DNA of 44,759 nucleotides from JALEFZ01 sp039817415 (GTDB lineage Bacteria > Bacteroidota > Bacteroidia > J057): NCBI GenBank assembly GCA_039817415.1, contig JBCBVV010000053.1:1-44759 (forward strand). The letters run 5' to 3'. A program made the position numbers and the translations under genes. Below are positions 28,200-35,137 of the stretch, piece by piece. The notes under the pieces were generated by a model. It did not search any database, was not told the origin of the DNA, and saw only the letters and a list, made by a program, of their open reading frames with translations. Positions within the stretch are counted from its first letter, which is position 1. Each line of letters starts with the position of its first letter.

Positions 28200-28385
28200 C
28201 TATGAAAGTTGTCGACTTACAAGCTCATGGTGAAGGATCTGTAGTTGATTTCTGATTACCTTCCTCTTAGGAGAAAAGGGTACAGACCAAATCTTCTGTA
28301 TGCTCAGTTCTATAATCATAATATCAAGTTCCGCAGTTGAGAAGTATTTCAATAACTTTTGAATCTTATCTTCCCTCTTGTCCAT
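28200..28385 (-). CDS. Small basic protein, unknown
   Basis: The 61-residue frame starts with ATG and has a composition typical of a folded helical protein (KREDKIQKLLKYF then ELDIMIIELSIQKIW and a basic end). It is convergent with the secretion operon and ends 63 bases after it. I recognise no family. It may be the left-most gene of the plasmid-like region or a chance frame. Confidence 0.35.
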   Translation of the reverse strand: MDKREDKIQKLLKYFSTAELDIMIIELSIQKIWSVPFSPKRKVIRNQLQILHHELVSRQLS

Positions 28386-28469
28386 TCTCGATTTGTTTTT
28401 CTAACAGTGCTGCCAACAGGAATTAGATTGCAAGTACAATCATAATAGACAATTCATTACTACTCTCAA

Positions 28470-28595
28470 ATGTATCCTTTTCTGTATCCTGACATACCTG
28501 AGATCAGTGGTAGTGATAGAGGAATAATAGTTTTGCAAGCCCTAAAACTGGATCCACACTATTACAATCTTTATGAAAAAGGTCAGAAAAGCTAA
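28470..28595 (+). CDS. Short ORF (41 aa), uncertain
   Basis: An ATG frame of 41 codons encodes MYPFLYPDIPEISGSDRG and then a helical IIVLQALKLDPHYYNLYEKG stretch. The composition is plausible for a small protein, but there is no family match and no clear ribosome site. It lies alone in the long gap before the ParB-like gene. Confidence 0.25.
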   Translation: MYPFLYPDIPEISGSDRGIIVLQALKLDPHYYNLYEKGQKS

Positions 28596-28672
28596 GTTCC
28601 CTAAACACATTATCACATTGCTGCGGCATTTAGGGAGCAAGTTATCAAGCAATGAATTAGGAGGATTTGTAT

Positions 28673-28686
28673 CCTTCACGTGAAGG
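28673..28686. repeat. 14-bp perfect palindrome
   Basis: CCTTCACGTGAAGG is a perfect palindrome, 20 bases before a longer hairpin. Such a site suits a dimeric DNA-binding protein such as the ParB-like product encoded downstream; it is not a canonical parS that I recognise. Confidence 0.4.
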
Positions 28687-28705
28687 TGCTGTTCCATCGT
28701 TTCAT

Positions 28706-28740
28706 AATTCCTTTCCCAGAAATCGTCTGGGAAAGGAATT
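28706..28740. repeat. 15-bp perfect hairpin (5-base loop)
   Basis: AATTCCTTTCCCAGA pairs perfectly with TCTGGGAAAGGAATT around an AATCG loop. Downstream there is no strong T-run, so it may be a structural or binding element rather than a terminator. It overlaps a doubtful 71-codon frame (28542-28757, minus) that I do not annotate. Confidence 0.75.
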
Positions 28741-28857
28741 TCCAAATTAGTATCCAAAGACCATTCTTCCTTAGGGCATCGAGCCCAGCCAGTTCACACT
28801 TCGGAAGAGTGTAAGGGGCCAACACACATATACTCACTCACAGGCTGAGCTTTGTCA

Positions 28858-29054
28858 GTTTTGCTTTCCCCTAAAGCAAAACTTCCTGCGCAAATATCGT
28901 CGAAATCGCTACGACACCTCTGCAAAAGACTACGGCATAAACATTATCCCATCCTTCCGAGCCTTCATTTATTCCGTTTCCTTTTGCCGGTCGGAAAGCC
29001 AAATGCCTGACGCACTCCTTTTTGTTTTGACTTCCCTGTCGTAGTGATCGACGG
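28858..29054. ncRNA. Structured non-coding leader upstream of the ParB-like gene
   Basis: A perfect 10-bp hairpin (GTTTTGCTTT/AAAGCAAAAC, 28858-28882) is followed by an 18-bp long-range inverted repeat with a 2-base bulge. Its arms are 28898-28916 (CGTCGAAATCGCTACGACA) and 29037-29054 (TGTCGTAGTGATCGACGG), enclosing about 120 bases. The 28596-29134 stretch has no credible gene and is noticeably richer in GC than nearby gaps. It could be a regulatory or antisense RNA, a replication origin or a partition site. Type and strand are inference. Confidence 0.4.
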
Positions 29055-29134
29055 AGATGGGGACAAGCCTGTAAGAGGCCTGGGACCCGCCGAAAACCCG
29101 TACCAGAGTAGGCAGTTGTATAATTTTTTCACTT

Positions 29135-31129
29135 ATGCCATTTCAAGATGTTTCACTAACTGTTGACATCCGTAGTCTCTCGGATAATCCCTTTCAGTAC
29201 CGACAAGACTACACCGAACTACAATCACTAACCGAGTCCATTGCTCACCAGGGACTTTTGCAAAAGCCTGTTATCAGACTTAAGCCAGAATTTCGAAAAC
29301 GACTCAAGAAAGAAGCTTCGTATCAGAAAAAGCTTGAAACTCTTTCATCAGGCACCGAACCTGCTTTTGAATTAGCCTTTGGGCACCGACGAGTTCGTGC
29401 ACTATTGGCTCTCGCCAAAGATGATCCAACGTACTTTAACTGTGAACTAGTCATCAAAGATTTATCTGATGACGAAATGAGGGAGATCGCTCTGACAGAA
29501 AACTTGCAGCGCAGCGATATTCACCCCTATCACACTGCACAACGAGTAGCGGAAATGGTCGCAATCGCCCATGGAGCTACGGCCGCAGTTGCAAAGAAGC
29601 TCGGCAAGACTAAGCGCTGGATGGTAGAGCACCTTCGTTACATAGACCTCCCAGAAGAAGTCATTGAAATGTGGCTAGCAGGCGTATTGCAGGATAAGCA
29701 CATCAAAGTTCTTTTAAAATACCCGTCAGAAGTCCAAAAACAAGCCTTAGAACACCTTATCGACTACGAAACCAAGTGGGATAGCAACCTAAATGAAAGA
29801 GTAGTCATAGGCTGGTACTGTCGAAAAACCGCTCAGGAGTTTGAGCAGTACTTTGAAGAAAAGTACCAAATCGATTTAGGGAGGGCAAAATTTGACCTTG
29901 CAGATAAGGAGCTAATTCCAGGCAGTGTTGATTGTATAGCATGCCCATTTAACTCGCAAAATCAGATCACTCTTTTCCCTGAGGTGTCTGGCTCGCAAGG
30001 GATGTGTACTAAGCCTAATTGCTTTAAGCTAAAATCCTTACAAAGCTTGAAATCCCAGTTTGAACTGGTAAAAAGCCAAGGGCATCAAGTGTACCTAATC
30101 GACGAGAGTTGGTATCTCGGACATAACCTACAAGAGACATTTGCAGACTGGGAAGGATCAGTTCTTACGCGGGATGATTACACAACCCAGCTACAAGATC
30201 ATGAAGGAAATACCTTATCAACCGATGGCATAGGAATTTACTGCAACTGGCTAAAAGCAGAATCTTTTTTGCAACAAGTGCCAATTATTCTCCGAGGAGG
30301 TAAAAAGGATAAAGTTGACCCAACTACGGAAACATGGCTTGCGGGTCATAAGCGAAAAGTCTCAAGGAGACAGGAGAGAAGACAAACTCAATTACTGAAA
30401 GAGAAAAGAACGATACGCATGAATCTAGCTCATAGATTAGCTGAATTACCGGGCAGTATCACTGATTCTCAAGCTTTAACCACCATGCTTTTTGGAGTAA
30501 TCTATGGATGGGCCTCAGCAGATAGCAAAAGGGAATTTATTCGCTTTGCACAAGAAAAGTGGGTGTTCACCAATCAAATTGATTTGGAGCAACTTACCAG
30601 TCAAGGAGAACTTAAGGATCTCAGTTTAGCAAAATGGCAATCCATTCTTACTTTGGATATGCAACAACAAGCTATTCGATTCTTCTTGCTAATGGGAGCA
30701 GCCGAGTATGAAAGTAGTCTTAGTAAGTATTTGGTTGAAGCAGAGGTTGAAAGTGGTCAAGACTGGATAAGGGAAGAAATAGAAACAGAGCTAAAAGCCA
30801 AACGAATGGAAACATGGAATAGCCAGGATCAGAAAATTCAGCAGGAGCTTAATCGTTATCATACGAGAATGAAGCAGGTCGCAGATTGGGACGAAAATGA
30901 ACATTCATGGTTTTCGCGAACAGTTAAAATGGGAGACTGGGACCAACTTCTCACACTCCAAAAAGCTGATCCCAAATTCATCAAAAATCTAGGAAGGACT
31001 CTAGGAATCAAGTTCAAGTCAGGTGCTACAGACGATGAGATCATCCAGACATTCCAAAATTACCAAGCCATTGTGTTAGAGGAATTAACAAACTGGAAAG
31101 CACTGAGACCTGAATCAGTCGATGAATAG
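29135..31129 (+). CDS. ParB-like partition/nuclease-fold protein with zinc-binding segment
   Basis: The 664-residue protein begins with a ParB N-terminal domain: QSLTESIAHQGLLQKPV, then GHRRVRA (83-89, ParB box II variant) and ENLQRSDIHPYHTA (122-135). The HTH region (about 147-170) includes AVAKKLGKTKRWMVEHL. A four-Cys cluster (Cys267, Cys270, Cys291, Cys296) and a long helical C-terminal half follow, which is much longer than chromosomal ParB (about 300). No ParA gene is adjacent. Such long ParB-like proteins occur on Bacteroidota plasmids and integrative elements, and may act in partition, regulation or as CTP switches. A hairpin terminator follows directly. Confidence 0.85.
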   Translation: MPFQDVSLTVDIRSLSDNPFQYRQDYTELQSLTESIAHQGLLQKPVIRLKPEFRKRLKKEASYQKKLETLSSGTEPAFELAFGHRRVRALLALAKDDPTYFNCELVIKDLSDDEMREIALTENLQRSDIHPYHTAQRVAEMVAIAHGATAAVAKKLGKTKRWMVEHLRYIDLPEEVIEMWLAGVLQDKHIKVLLKYPSEVQKQALEHLIDYETKWDSNLNERVVIGWYCRKTAQEFEQYFEEKYQIDLGRAKFDLADKELIPGSVDCIACPFNSQNQITLFPEVSGSQGMCTKPNCFKLKSLQSLKSQFELVKSQGHQVYLIDESWYLGHNLQETFADWEGSVLTRDDYTTQLQDHEGNTLSTDGIGIYCNWLKAESFLQQVPIILRGGKKDKVDPTTETWLAGHKRKVSRRQERRQTQLLKEKRTIRMNLAHRLAELPGSITDSQALTTMLFGVIYGWASADSKREFIRFAQEKWVFTNQIDLEQLTSQGELKDLSLAKWQSILTLDMQQQAIRFFLLMGAAEYESSLSKYLVEAEVESGQDWIREEIETELKAKRMETWNSQDQKIQQELNRYHTRMKQVADWDENEHSWFSRTVKMGDWDQLLTLQKADPKFIKNLGRTLGIKFKSGATDDEIIQTFQNYQAIVLEELTNWKALRPESVDE

Positions 31130-31146
31130 TCATTTTAATCCTCTGA

Positions 31147-31175
31147 GGCTCAGTCAGGCGGCTGAGCCTTTTTTT
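31147..31175 (+). terminator. Rho-independent terminator after the ParB-like gene
   Basis: The stem GGCTCAG/CTGAGCC with an 8-base loop is followed by seven T. It starts 18 bases after the parB-like stop. Confidence 0.88.
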
Positions 31176-31288
31176 ATGTTCAAAAATACCAGCCTGTCCA
31201 ATTGAGATCAGCCACCTGCAATGGTAACCTGAAAGTAAATCTGACACATCGTCAGGCTGGTTCTATTCAAAAATCAATTAAAAAGTAC

Positions 31289-31594
31289 ATGAAAACTTTT
31301 GCAGAAACTACTATCATTGGTAGACTCACATCTGATGCTATAAACCTGAAAAAAGAGGGAGAACAGCCCTTATTCAAAACGCAGTTGGCATCCACAATCG
31401 AAGGACTGGCTGAGGGTGCTCAAAGTACTTTCTGGTATACACTCCTTGTATCATCTGAGAAATTGGCTCAGGCCTTGAAAAAAGGGACAGTAGTCAAGGT
31501 AAACGGACAACTAGTACCCAATATCTATGAGGGAAAAGTCAGTTATACCTTTCGCAAAACCCAGATTACTTTATTGGAGCGTCCTGCTGAGTAA
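31289..31594 (+). CDS. ssb: Single-stranded DNA-binding protein (OB fold), short
   Basis: The ATG at 31289 is chosen over the upstream in-frame start at 31202, as family similarity begins with TIIGRLTSDAINL. The 101-residue protein has the OB-fold order of SSB: the GRLTSDA strand, FWYTLLVSSEKLAQAL, KGTVVKVNGQLVPNIYEGK and a final strand. It lacks the flexible C-terminal tail with acidic DDDIPF-like tip used for partner binding, as do some plasmid SSB-like proteins. It lies between two terminators, so it is probably transcribed alone. Confidence 0.75.
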   Translation: MKTFAETTIIGRLTSDAINLKKEGEQPLFKTQLASTIEGLAEGAQSTFWYTLLVSSEKLAQALKKGTVVKVNGQLVPNIYEGKVSYTFRKTQITLLERPAE

Positions 31595-31618
31595 ATCTAT
31601 TCTCTAACAGATCCTTCA

Positions 31619-31645
31619 AATCCCCTTTTCAGGGGATTTTTATTT
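31619..31645 (+). terminator. Rho-independent terminator after ssb
   Basis: AATCCCCT/AGGGGATT with a TTTC loop is followed by a T-rich run. It also reaches the 3' end of the convergent toxin gene and may serve both. Confidence 0.85.
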
Positions 31646-31948
31646 GACCCTATTCTCCCATTGCTTGGGATTCCTTTTTTCATGAATAATTGCAACTAGG
31701 TTTATGGTCTGATCTTTATGATAAAAAAGCAGAATATAGGGGAATCCAGTCATCAGGGCTTTCCGTAACTGATACATTGGGAAAGCGATGGAAAAACTTT
31801 CTGGTTCAGTAATTATTCTTTCTTTTATTGCCTTGTAGGCATCTATAAACCTTCTGTCTAACCCTGGATCTACTTGCCTTTTATACCACTCGATTATTTG
31901 TCTCAGATCTGACTCTGCTTCGTCTCCAAGACTAAAATGATACGCCAT
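31640..31948 (-). CDS. ParE/RelE-family toxin
   Basis: The 102-residue protein has the plan of the ParE/RelE superfamily: an N-terminal strand (YHFSLGDEAESDLRQIIEWY), two helices, then the beta sheet with FPYILLFYHKDQTINLVAIIHEKRNP, in which the basic HEKR/NP ending is characteristic of ParE. It follows and overlaps its antitoxin gene by 17 bases. The pair probably stabilises the element by post-segregational killing. The target (gyrase or ribosome) is not decided by the sequence. Confidence 0.85.
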   Translation of the reverse strand: MAYHFSLGDEAESDLRQIIEWYKRQVDPGLDRRFIDAYKAIKERIITEPESFSIAFPMYQLRKALMTGFPYILLFYHKDQTINLVAIIHEKRNPKQWENRVK

Positions 31949-32156
31949 ATTCCTTGGCTAACCTTTTTTCGACTACCTCAGAGTCAGAAAAAGTAGTCTC
32001 ACCATCTTGAATTCTTTGCATACGTCGATGAATCTCAGCTTCCCATGCAGGTGAAAAGCGACTCTCAGTGGTACAAACAGCAATAGCTGATCGAAACTCT
32101 GCCTGTTGGCTCTCATTTAGCTGATTAAATTGTTGGATCAGATTTTTGACAATCAT
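31932..32156 (-). CDS. Antitoxin of the first ParE/RelE-type module
   Basis: The 74-residue protein has the WEAEIHRRMQRIQDGETTF segment typical of addiction-module-component antitoxins (W..EI..R..... G). It lies directly upstream of and overlaps the toxin. It probably neutralises the toxin and represses its own promoter. The N-terminal half is helical and could be the DNA-binding part. Confidence 0.8.
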   Translation of the reverse strand: MIVKNLIQQFNQLNESQQAEFRSAIAVCTTESRFSPAWEAEIHRRMQRIQDGETTFSDSEVVEKRLAKEYGVSF

Positions 32157-32340
32157 TGACTTAGTATAGCAATGAGCAGATATATTTCAATGAAAAAGTC
32201 AGGCTTAATGTATCCCAAGTTATTGATAGCCAAAGCCTTTCCAGCTTTACCATCCAGTCTCACAATTATTTATTCCTAACTAGCTGAGAAATTATTGCCT
32301 ATGTTCTCCTGAGATACCATAAAAACAATTGACAAAGGCT

Positions 32341-32640
32341 TTAAGGTTCGTATGTCCAATACTCTGTATTCTTACTAGAATGAGCAATAGCCAGTACTAC
32401 AATCCTCTCTTTCTCTATGAGGTAGATGATTTTAAATGGGAACCTAGAAAGGCTAGCCTTTCGAATGTTTCCTTTTAAAACAGAATACATCTCAGGAAAT
32501 TGCAGAATTAAGTTCCTAGTATCTTTATACGCTTGGTAAAAACGGCTTTGTAATTTTTGGCCACCCTGGCTTGAGTACCACAAGAAAGCTTGCTTTCGAT
32601 CAAGCTCTGCTTGACTGAGAAGAATGAATTTCAAGGCCAT
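32341..32640 (-). CDS. ParE/RelE-family toxin, second module
   Basis: The 99-residue protein has the same plan as the toxin at 31640: LSQAELDRKQAFLWYSSQGG, a central helix pair, then FPFKIIYLIEKERIVVLAIAHSSKN. The sequence is clearly divergent, so cross-neutralisation is unlikely. The ATG at 32640 gives a 41-base overlap with the antitoxin, longer than usual but supported by where similarity starts. Confidence 0.82.
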   Translation of the reverse strand: MALKFILLSQAELDRKQAFLWYSSQGGQKLQSRFYQAYKDTRNLILQFPEMYSVLKGNIRKASLSRFPFKIIYLIEKERIVVLAIAHSSKNTEYWTYEP

Positions 32641-32854
32641 ATTCTTTTACCAGGGCTGCTTCTGTAGTGAAATCCTCTACTAGACTAGCTTCACCATTAT
32701 GATATTGGGCTAAACGTCGATCAATTTCAGCTTCCCACTCTGGAGATAAATCACTGTGATGATTCCTTGATTGCAAATTCGCGGCACTCTTAAATGCCTC
32801 TTTTTCAACTTCACTTAACTTATTGTACTGAGTGAGTAATGAGTTGACTACCAT
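32600..32854 (-). CDS. Antitoxin of the second ParE/RelE-type module
   Basis: The 84-residue protein shares with the antitoxin at 31932 the start MVVNSLLTQYNKLSE and the WEAEIDRRLAQYHNGEASLV segment, so the two modules are paralogous. It overlaps its toxin gene. The 32157-32340 gap between the modules holds no gene I can support. Confidence 0.78.
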   Translation of the reverse strand: MVVNSLLTQYNKLSEVEKEAFKSAANLQSRNHHSDLSPEWEAEIDRRLAQYHNGEASLVEDFTTEAALVKEYGLEIHSSQSSRA

Positions 32855-32987
32855 AGTATTACTCTATCATAGAGGAAAAATAGTGCCAGTAGTATTTTTG
32901 AGGCTTCTGTTCAAAAGATCAGTTCTCTCAAGAAATATTCTCAATGATTAATAATAGTATTTTCTTTTGTAGCTTTTATTTTGTTAT

Positions 32988-33012
32988 GTGGAATTTTCCC
33001 ACTTCTTTTTGG
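32988..33012. repeat. Left copy of an inverted GTGGAATTTT-type repeat
   Basis: GTGGAATTTTCCCACTTCTTTTTGG closely matches, in inverted orientation, the sequence at 36888-36912. The pair bounds the replication-type genes and the second recombinase, so they may be ends of a smaller element. AT- and T-rich composition makes chance similarity possible. Confidence 0.35.
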
Positions 33013-33032
33013 AAAAAATCCCACTAGTCAGC

Positions 33033-33443
33033 CTAGTTATCCCCTTCATATCCCCTCGTAATCCACCTAATATCCCCAGTTCTTAGCGTTTGGCGAAAGT
33101 ACAATCTTCGCTTGCCTCGTCGCTTTTGGGCTGATGCAAGTTTGTTCCCTTGACCATCAGATACCGATACTATCCCAAGGTCAATCAGGCTTTGAATTGC
33201 AAGAGAGATAGTTTTTCCATCACAGCCTGTTTTTTCTTTAAACTGACTAATCGAGATCCAGTCTTGGATTTTCCTACGTTTACTTCCTTTACCTTGTGAA
33301 TATCCCAAAGTCTGGCGAAGCACAACCAGGAGAACTTTTAGTTCTCCTGGCTTAAGCTCGCGCAGATACACATCAATCACCTCATTAGGGATCATGGTAA
33401 AGCGCACCGCAATAGTAGTTATTAGCTTATAATGATTACTCAA
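33033..33443 (-). CDS. Winged-helix replication-type protein (phage O-like N-domain)
   Basis: The 136-residue protein carries a winged helix: IPNEVIDVYLRELKPGELKV, then RQTLGYSQG, ISISQFKEKTGCDGKTISLA and QSLIDLGIVSV. This matches the N-terminal domain of phage replication protein O and plasmid DnaD-like initiators. The TTG at 33443 overlaps the previous stop and would be coupled; an ATG at 33395 (MIPNEV) is an alternative start. It probably binds the element's origin or acts in its regulation. Confidence 0.65.
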   Translation of the reverse strand: MSNHYKLITTIAVRFTMIPNEVIDVYLRELKPGELKVLLVVLRQTLGYSQGKGSKRRKIQDWISISQFKEKTGCDGKTISLAIQSLIDLGIVSVSDGQGNKLASAQKRRGKRRLYFRQTLRTGDIRWITRGYEGDN

Positions 33444-33630
33444 TGACAGCTAGGTCATTGTCTTCTTGATTCTCAGCCACAATGGCAAAATCAGTATTAG
33501 GGTGAAGAAATAGTTTGAGGTATTTGCCTCCATTGGGAGTTACCTTGATTTCTCCTACCCGATACCACTTCGTTTGTTCCTCCCCTTGTAATGTGAAGGT
33601 CTTCTTGGATAACACTTGAAAGTATTTCAT
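33436..33630 (-). CDS. Small protein of the replication-type cluster, unknown
   Basis: The ATG at 33630 gives 64 residues with strands such as TKWYRVGEIKVTPNGGKYLKLFL, followed by an acidic tail. The strand pattern resembles small single-domain proteins found next to mobile-element replication genes. I know no named family. It overlaps the winged-helix gene by 8 bases and so is coupled with it. Confidence 0.55.
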   Translation of the reverse strand: MKYFQVLSKKTFTLQGEEQTKWYRVGEIKVTPNGGKYLKLFLHPNTDFAIVAENQEDNDLAVIE

Positions 33631-33677
33631 GGGTTTTGGTAGCACAACCCTTTGTAATGCGGGTTTAGATAGTAAAA

Positions 33678-33827
33678 TTAGTTAAGATCTTGTTCTAAGA
33701 ACGGTCTCAAAAAGTTGATAAAATGTTCAGCTTCTTCTTGTGCTTCATCATCGGGAACTTCACGATCAAAATTATCTTTCCAAATGCGTTGATACTCCTT
33801 CACTGATTCGTGGGATAGGGTTACCAT
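33678..33827 (-). CDS. 49-residue mobile-element protein
   Basis: An ATG frame of 49 codons, too short for a usual cut-off, reads SHESVKEYQRIWKDNF, then VPDDEAQEEAEHFINFLRPF. This matches the pattern of a very common small protein in mobile elements (LS..A..EF..IY...FG..LSDEEA...A..LL.L....). It lies 48 bases before the gene at 33630 on the same strand. The function of this family is unknown to me. Confidence 0.7.
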   Translation of the reverse strand: MVTLSHESVKEYQRIWKDNFDREVPDDEAQEEAEHFINFLRPFLEQDLN

Positions 33828-33853
33828 AGGTAATTATAATTAGAATTAATAAG

Positions 33854-33869
33854 GTACCTGGCCAGGTAC
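33854..33869. repeat. 16-bp perfect palindrome
   Basis: GTACCTGGCCAGGTAC is perfectly palindromic and lies 27 bases before the 49-residue gene. The same gap has an inverted 9-mer pair, GAGTCGGGA (33893-33901) and TCCCGACTC (33973-33981). An operator or part of an origin is possible. Confidence 0.55.
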
Positions 33870-33987
33870 TGTCGTAGTATGAAATCCTGACTGAGTCGGG
33901 ACTAGTAAAAATTGCAAGGTAAAAACCCTTCTCAGTTCAAGGGATTAGCACTTAACCTTACTTTTCCCCACTTCCCGACTCCCCGAG

Positions 33988-35007
33988 TTAGTCGGTAATT
34001 ACTTTTAGAGTAATAGTGACCTTCTCATGAGGGATAATAGTGCCTTGCTTAGTTTTGGTAATTAATGGTTGAAGGGCATAGCCTGATTGCGCAAATAGGA
34101 CGAATCGACTATCTGAACGGATGTATTCATATACTCGTTTAAATTGGCTGAAATCGACAAAGCCATCTCGAGCCAGGAGATAAAAAATTTCATTAGATTT
34201 TCGGTTCCGAGTCATAAAGATGGGCTTTTGCTGATTGTGATTCAAATACACAAAAAATTGCCCTGTAATAGGCTCTGATACACTAATGTGGACAATAGTA
34301 TCATTCCGATGAATTTTAGATTCTTCTCCCTTAATTTGTGGAAGAAGTAATAAAATTGAGCAACCTACTCTTAGGGATTTCTTCCTGAGTTTTGAAGGAG
34401 CTACTTGTATAGCCTGAATAGTAAGTTTCCTTGCTGTATGTAAGTACAGCAGATGATGCCAAAATGGAAGGGAGTAGCGACTTTTACTCCAGTACCAATA
34501 TTCTTCAGGAAGTTTTTCTTTGAACATAGTGAGCAATTCATCCTCTTTAGCTTTTCCTAACGTGAATCTTGGCTGGGAATCTTGACGAAACTGAAGTTTT
34601 TTGAGTAAGGTATGAAAAAGTTGTTGCATTAAAGAAACTCCGAAGACTGCTTTTGGAAAGCGAATAGTTCCCCTTCCGTATGCTTTAAGATATGCGGTAA
34701 GTCGCTTTTTAAGAAGTTGCTGATTGACCTTGAGTTTTACCTTAGAGGAAAGTTGCCATGGTATATCACTATAGTGTTTGATTGGTTCAACCTCTACCCC
34801 AACATCATGTAAACAACCTAAGGTCTTGATAATTTGATTGAGTTCATTTTTGGCAATAGAAAGAGTCTTTGGATAGTTTATGGGAAAAAGGAATTCAATG
34901 AGCTTATAGGTTTTCTGGTGAGGGGTTTTCGAAACTCTAAAAAGTATCAATAGCCGTCTGACTGGCCACGGTAGGATTTTCGCCTGATTGTCGCGTACCG
35001 AAGCCAT
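33988..35007 (-). CDS. Plasmid/element protein, possibly replication-related
   Basis: The ATG at 35007 gives a 339-residue protein (MASVRDNQAKILPWP...); the frame extends to 35070 with a TTG. It is basic in its first half (KVKLKVNQQLLKKRLTAYLKAYGRGTIRFP) and has mixed strands in the second. I see no catalytic motif. It lies in a run with winged-helix and small element genes, and diverges from the second recombinase by 130 bases, so a replication or DNA-processing role is plausible. I do not recognise the family. Confidence 0.5.
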   Translation of the reverse strand: MASVRDNQAKILPWPVRRLLILFRVSKTPHQKTYKLIEFLFPINYPKTLSIAKNELNQIIKTLGCLHDVGVEVEPIKHYSDIPWQLSSKVKLKVNQQLLKKRLTAYLKAYGRGTIRFPKAVFGVSLMQQLFHTLLKKLQFRQDSQPRFTLGKAKEDELLTMFKEKLPEEYWYWSKSRYSLPFWHHLLYLHTARKLTIQAIQVAPSKLRKKSLRVGCSILLLLPQIKGEESKIHRNDTIVHISVSEPITGQFFVYLNHNQQKPIFMTRNRKSNEIFYLLARDGFVDFSQFKRVYEYIRSDSRFVLFAQSGYALQPLITKTKQGTIIPHEKVTITLKVITD

Positions 35008-35137
35008 ATAATGCAGGTAAATCCAAAGCAGTATACACCTATTTGCCAATCCACAAGAGTCACGATACAACGTGACAATTAGCAGTAATTTAGAGTACTA
35101 TGTAGATAGCACAACTCTACGGTATTCTCATTCAACT

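Noticed and set aside
28542..28757. 71-codon minus-strand frame before the ParB-like gene
   Set aside because: Its N-terminal codons are formed by one arm of a perfect hairpin and the rest has no family look; the DNA structure explains the frame better.
31202..31288. Longer start for the SSB-like protein
   Set aside because: The extra 29 residues have no OB-fold similarity and cover the region just after the ParB terminator.
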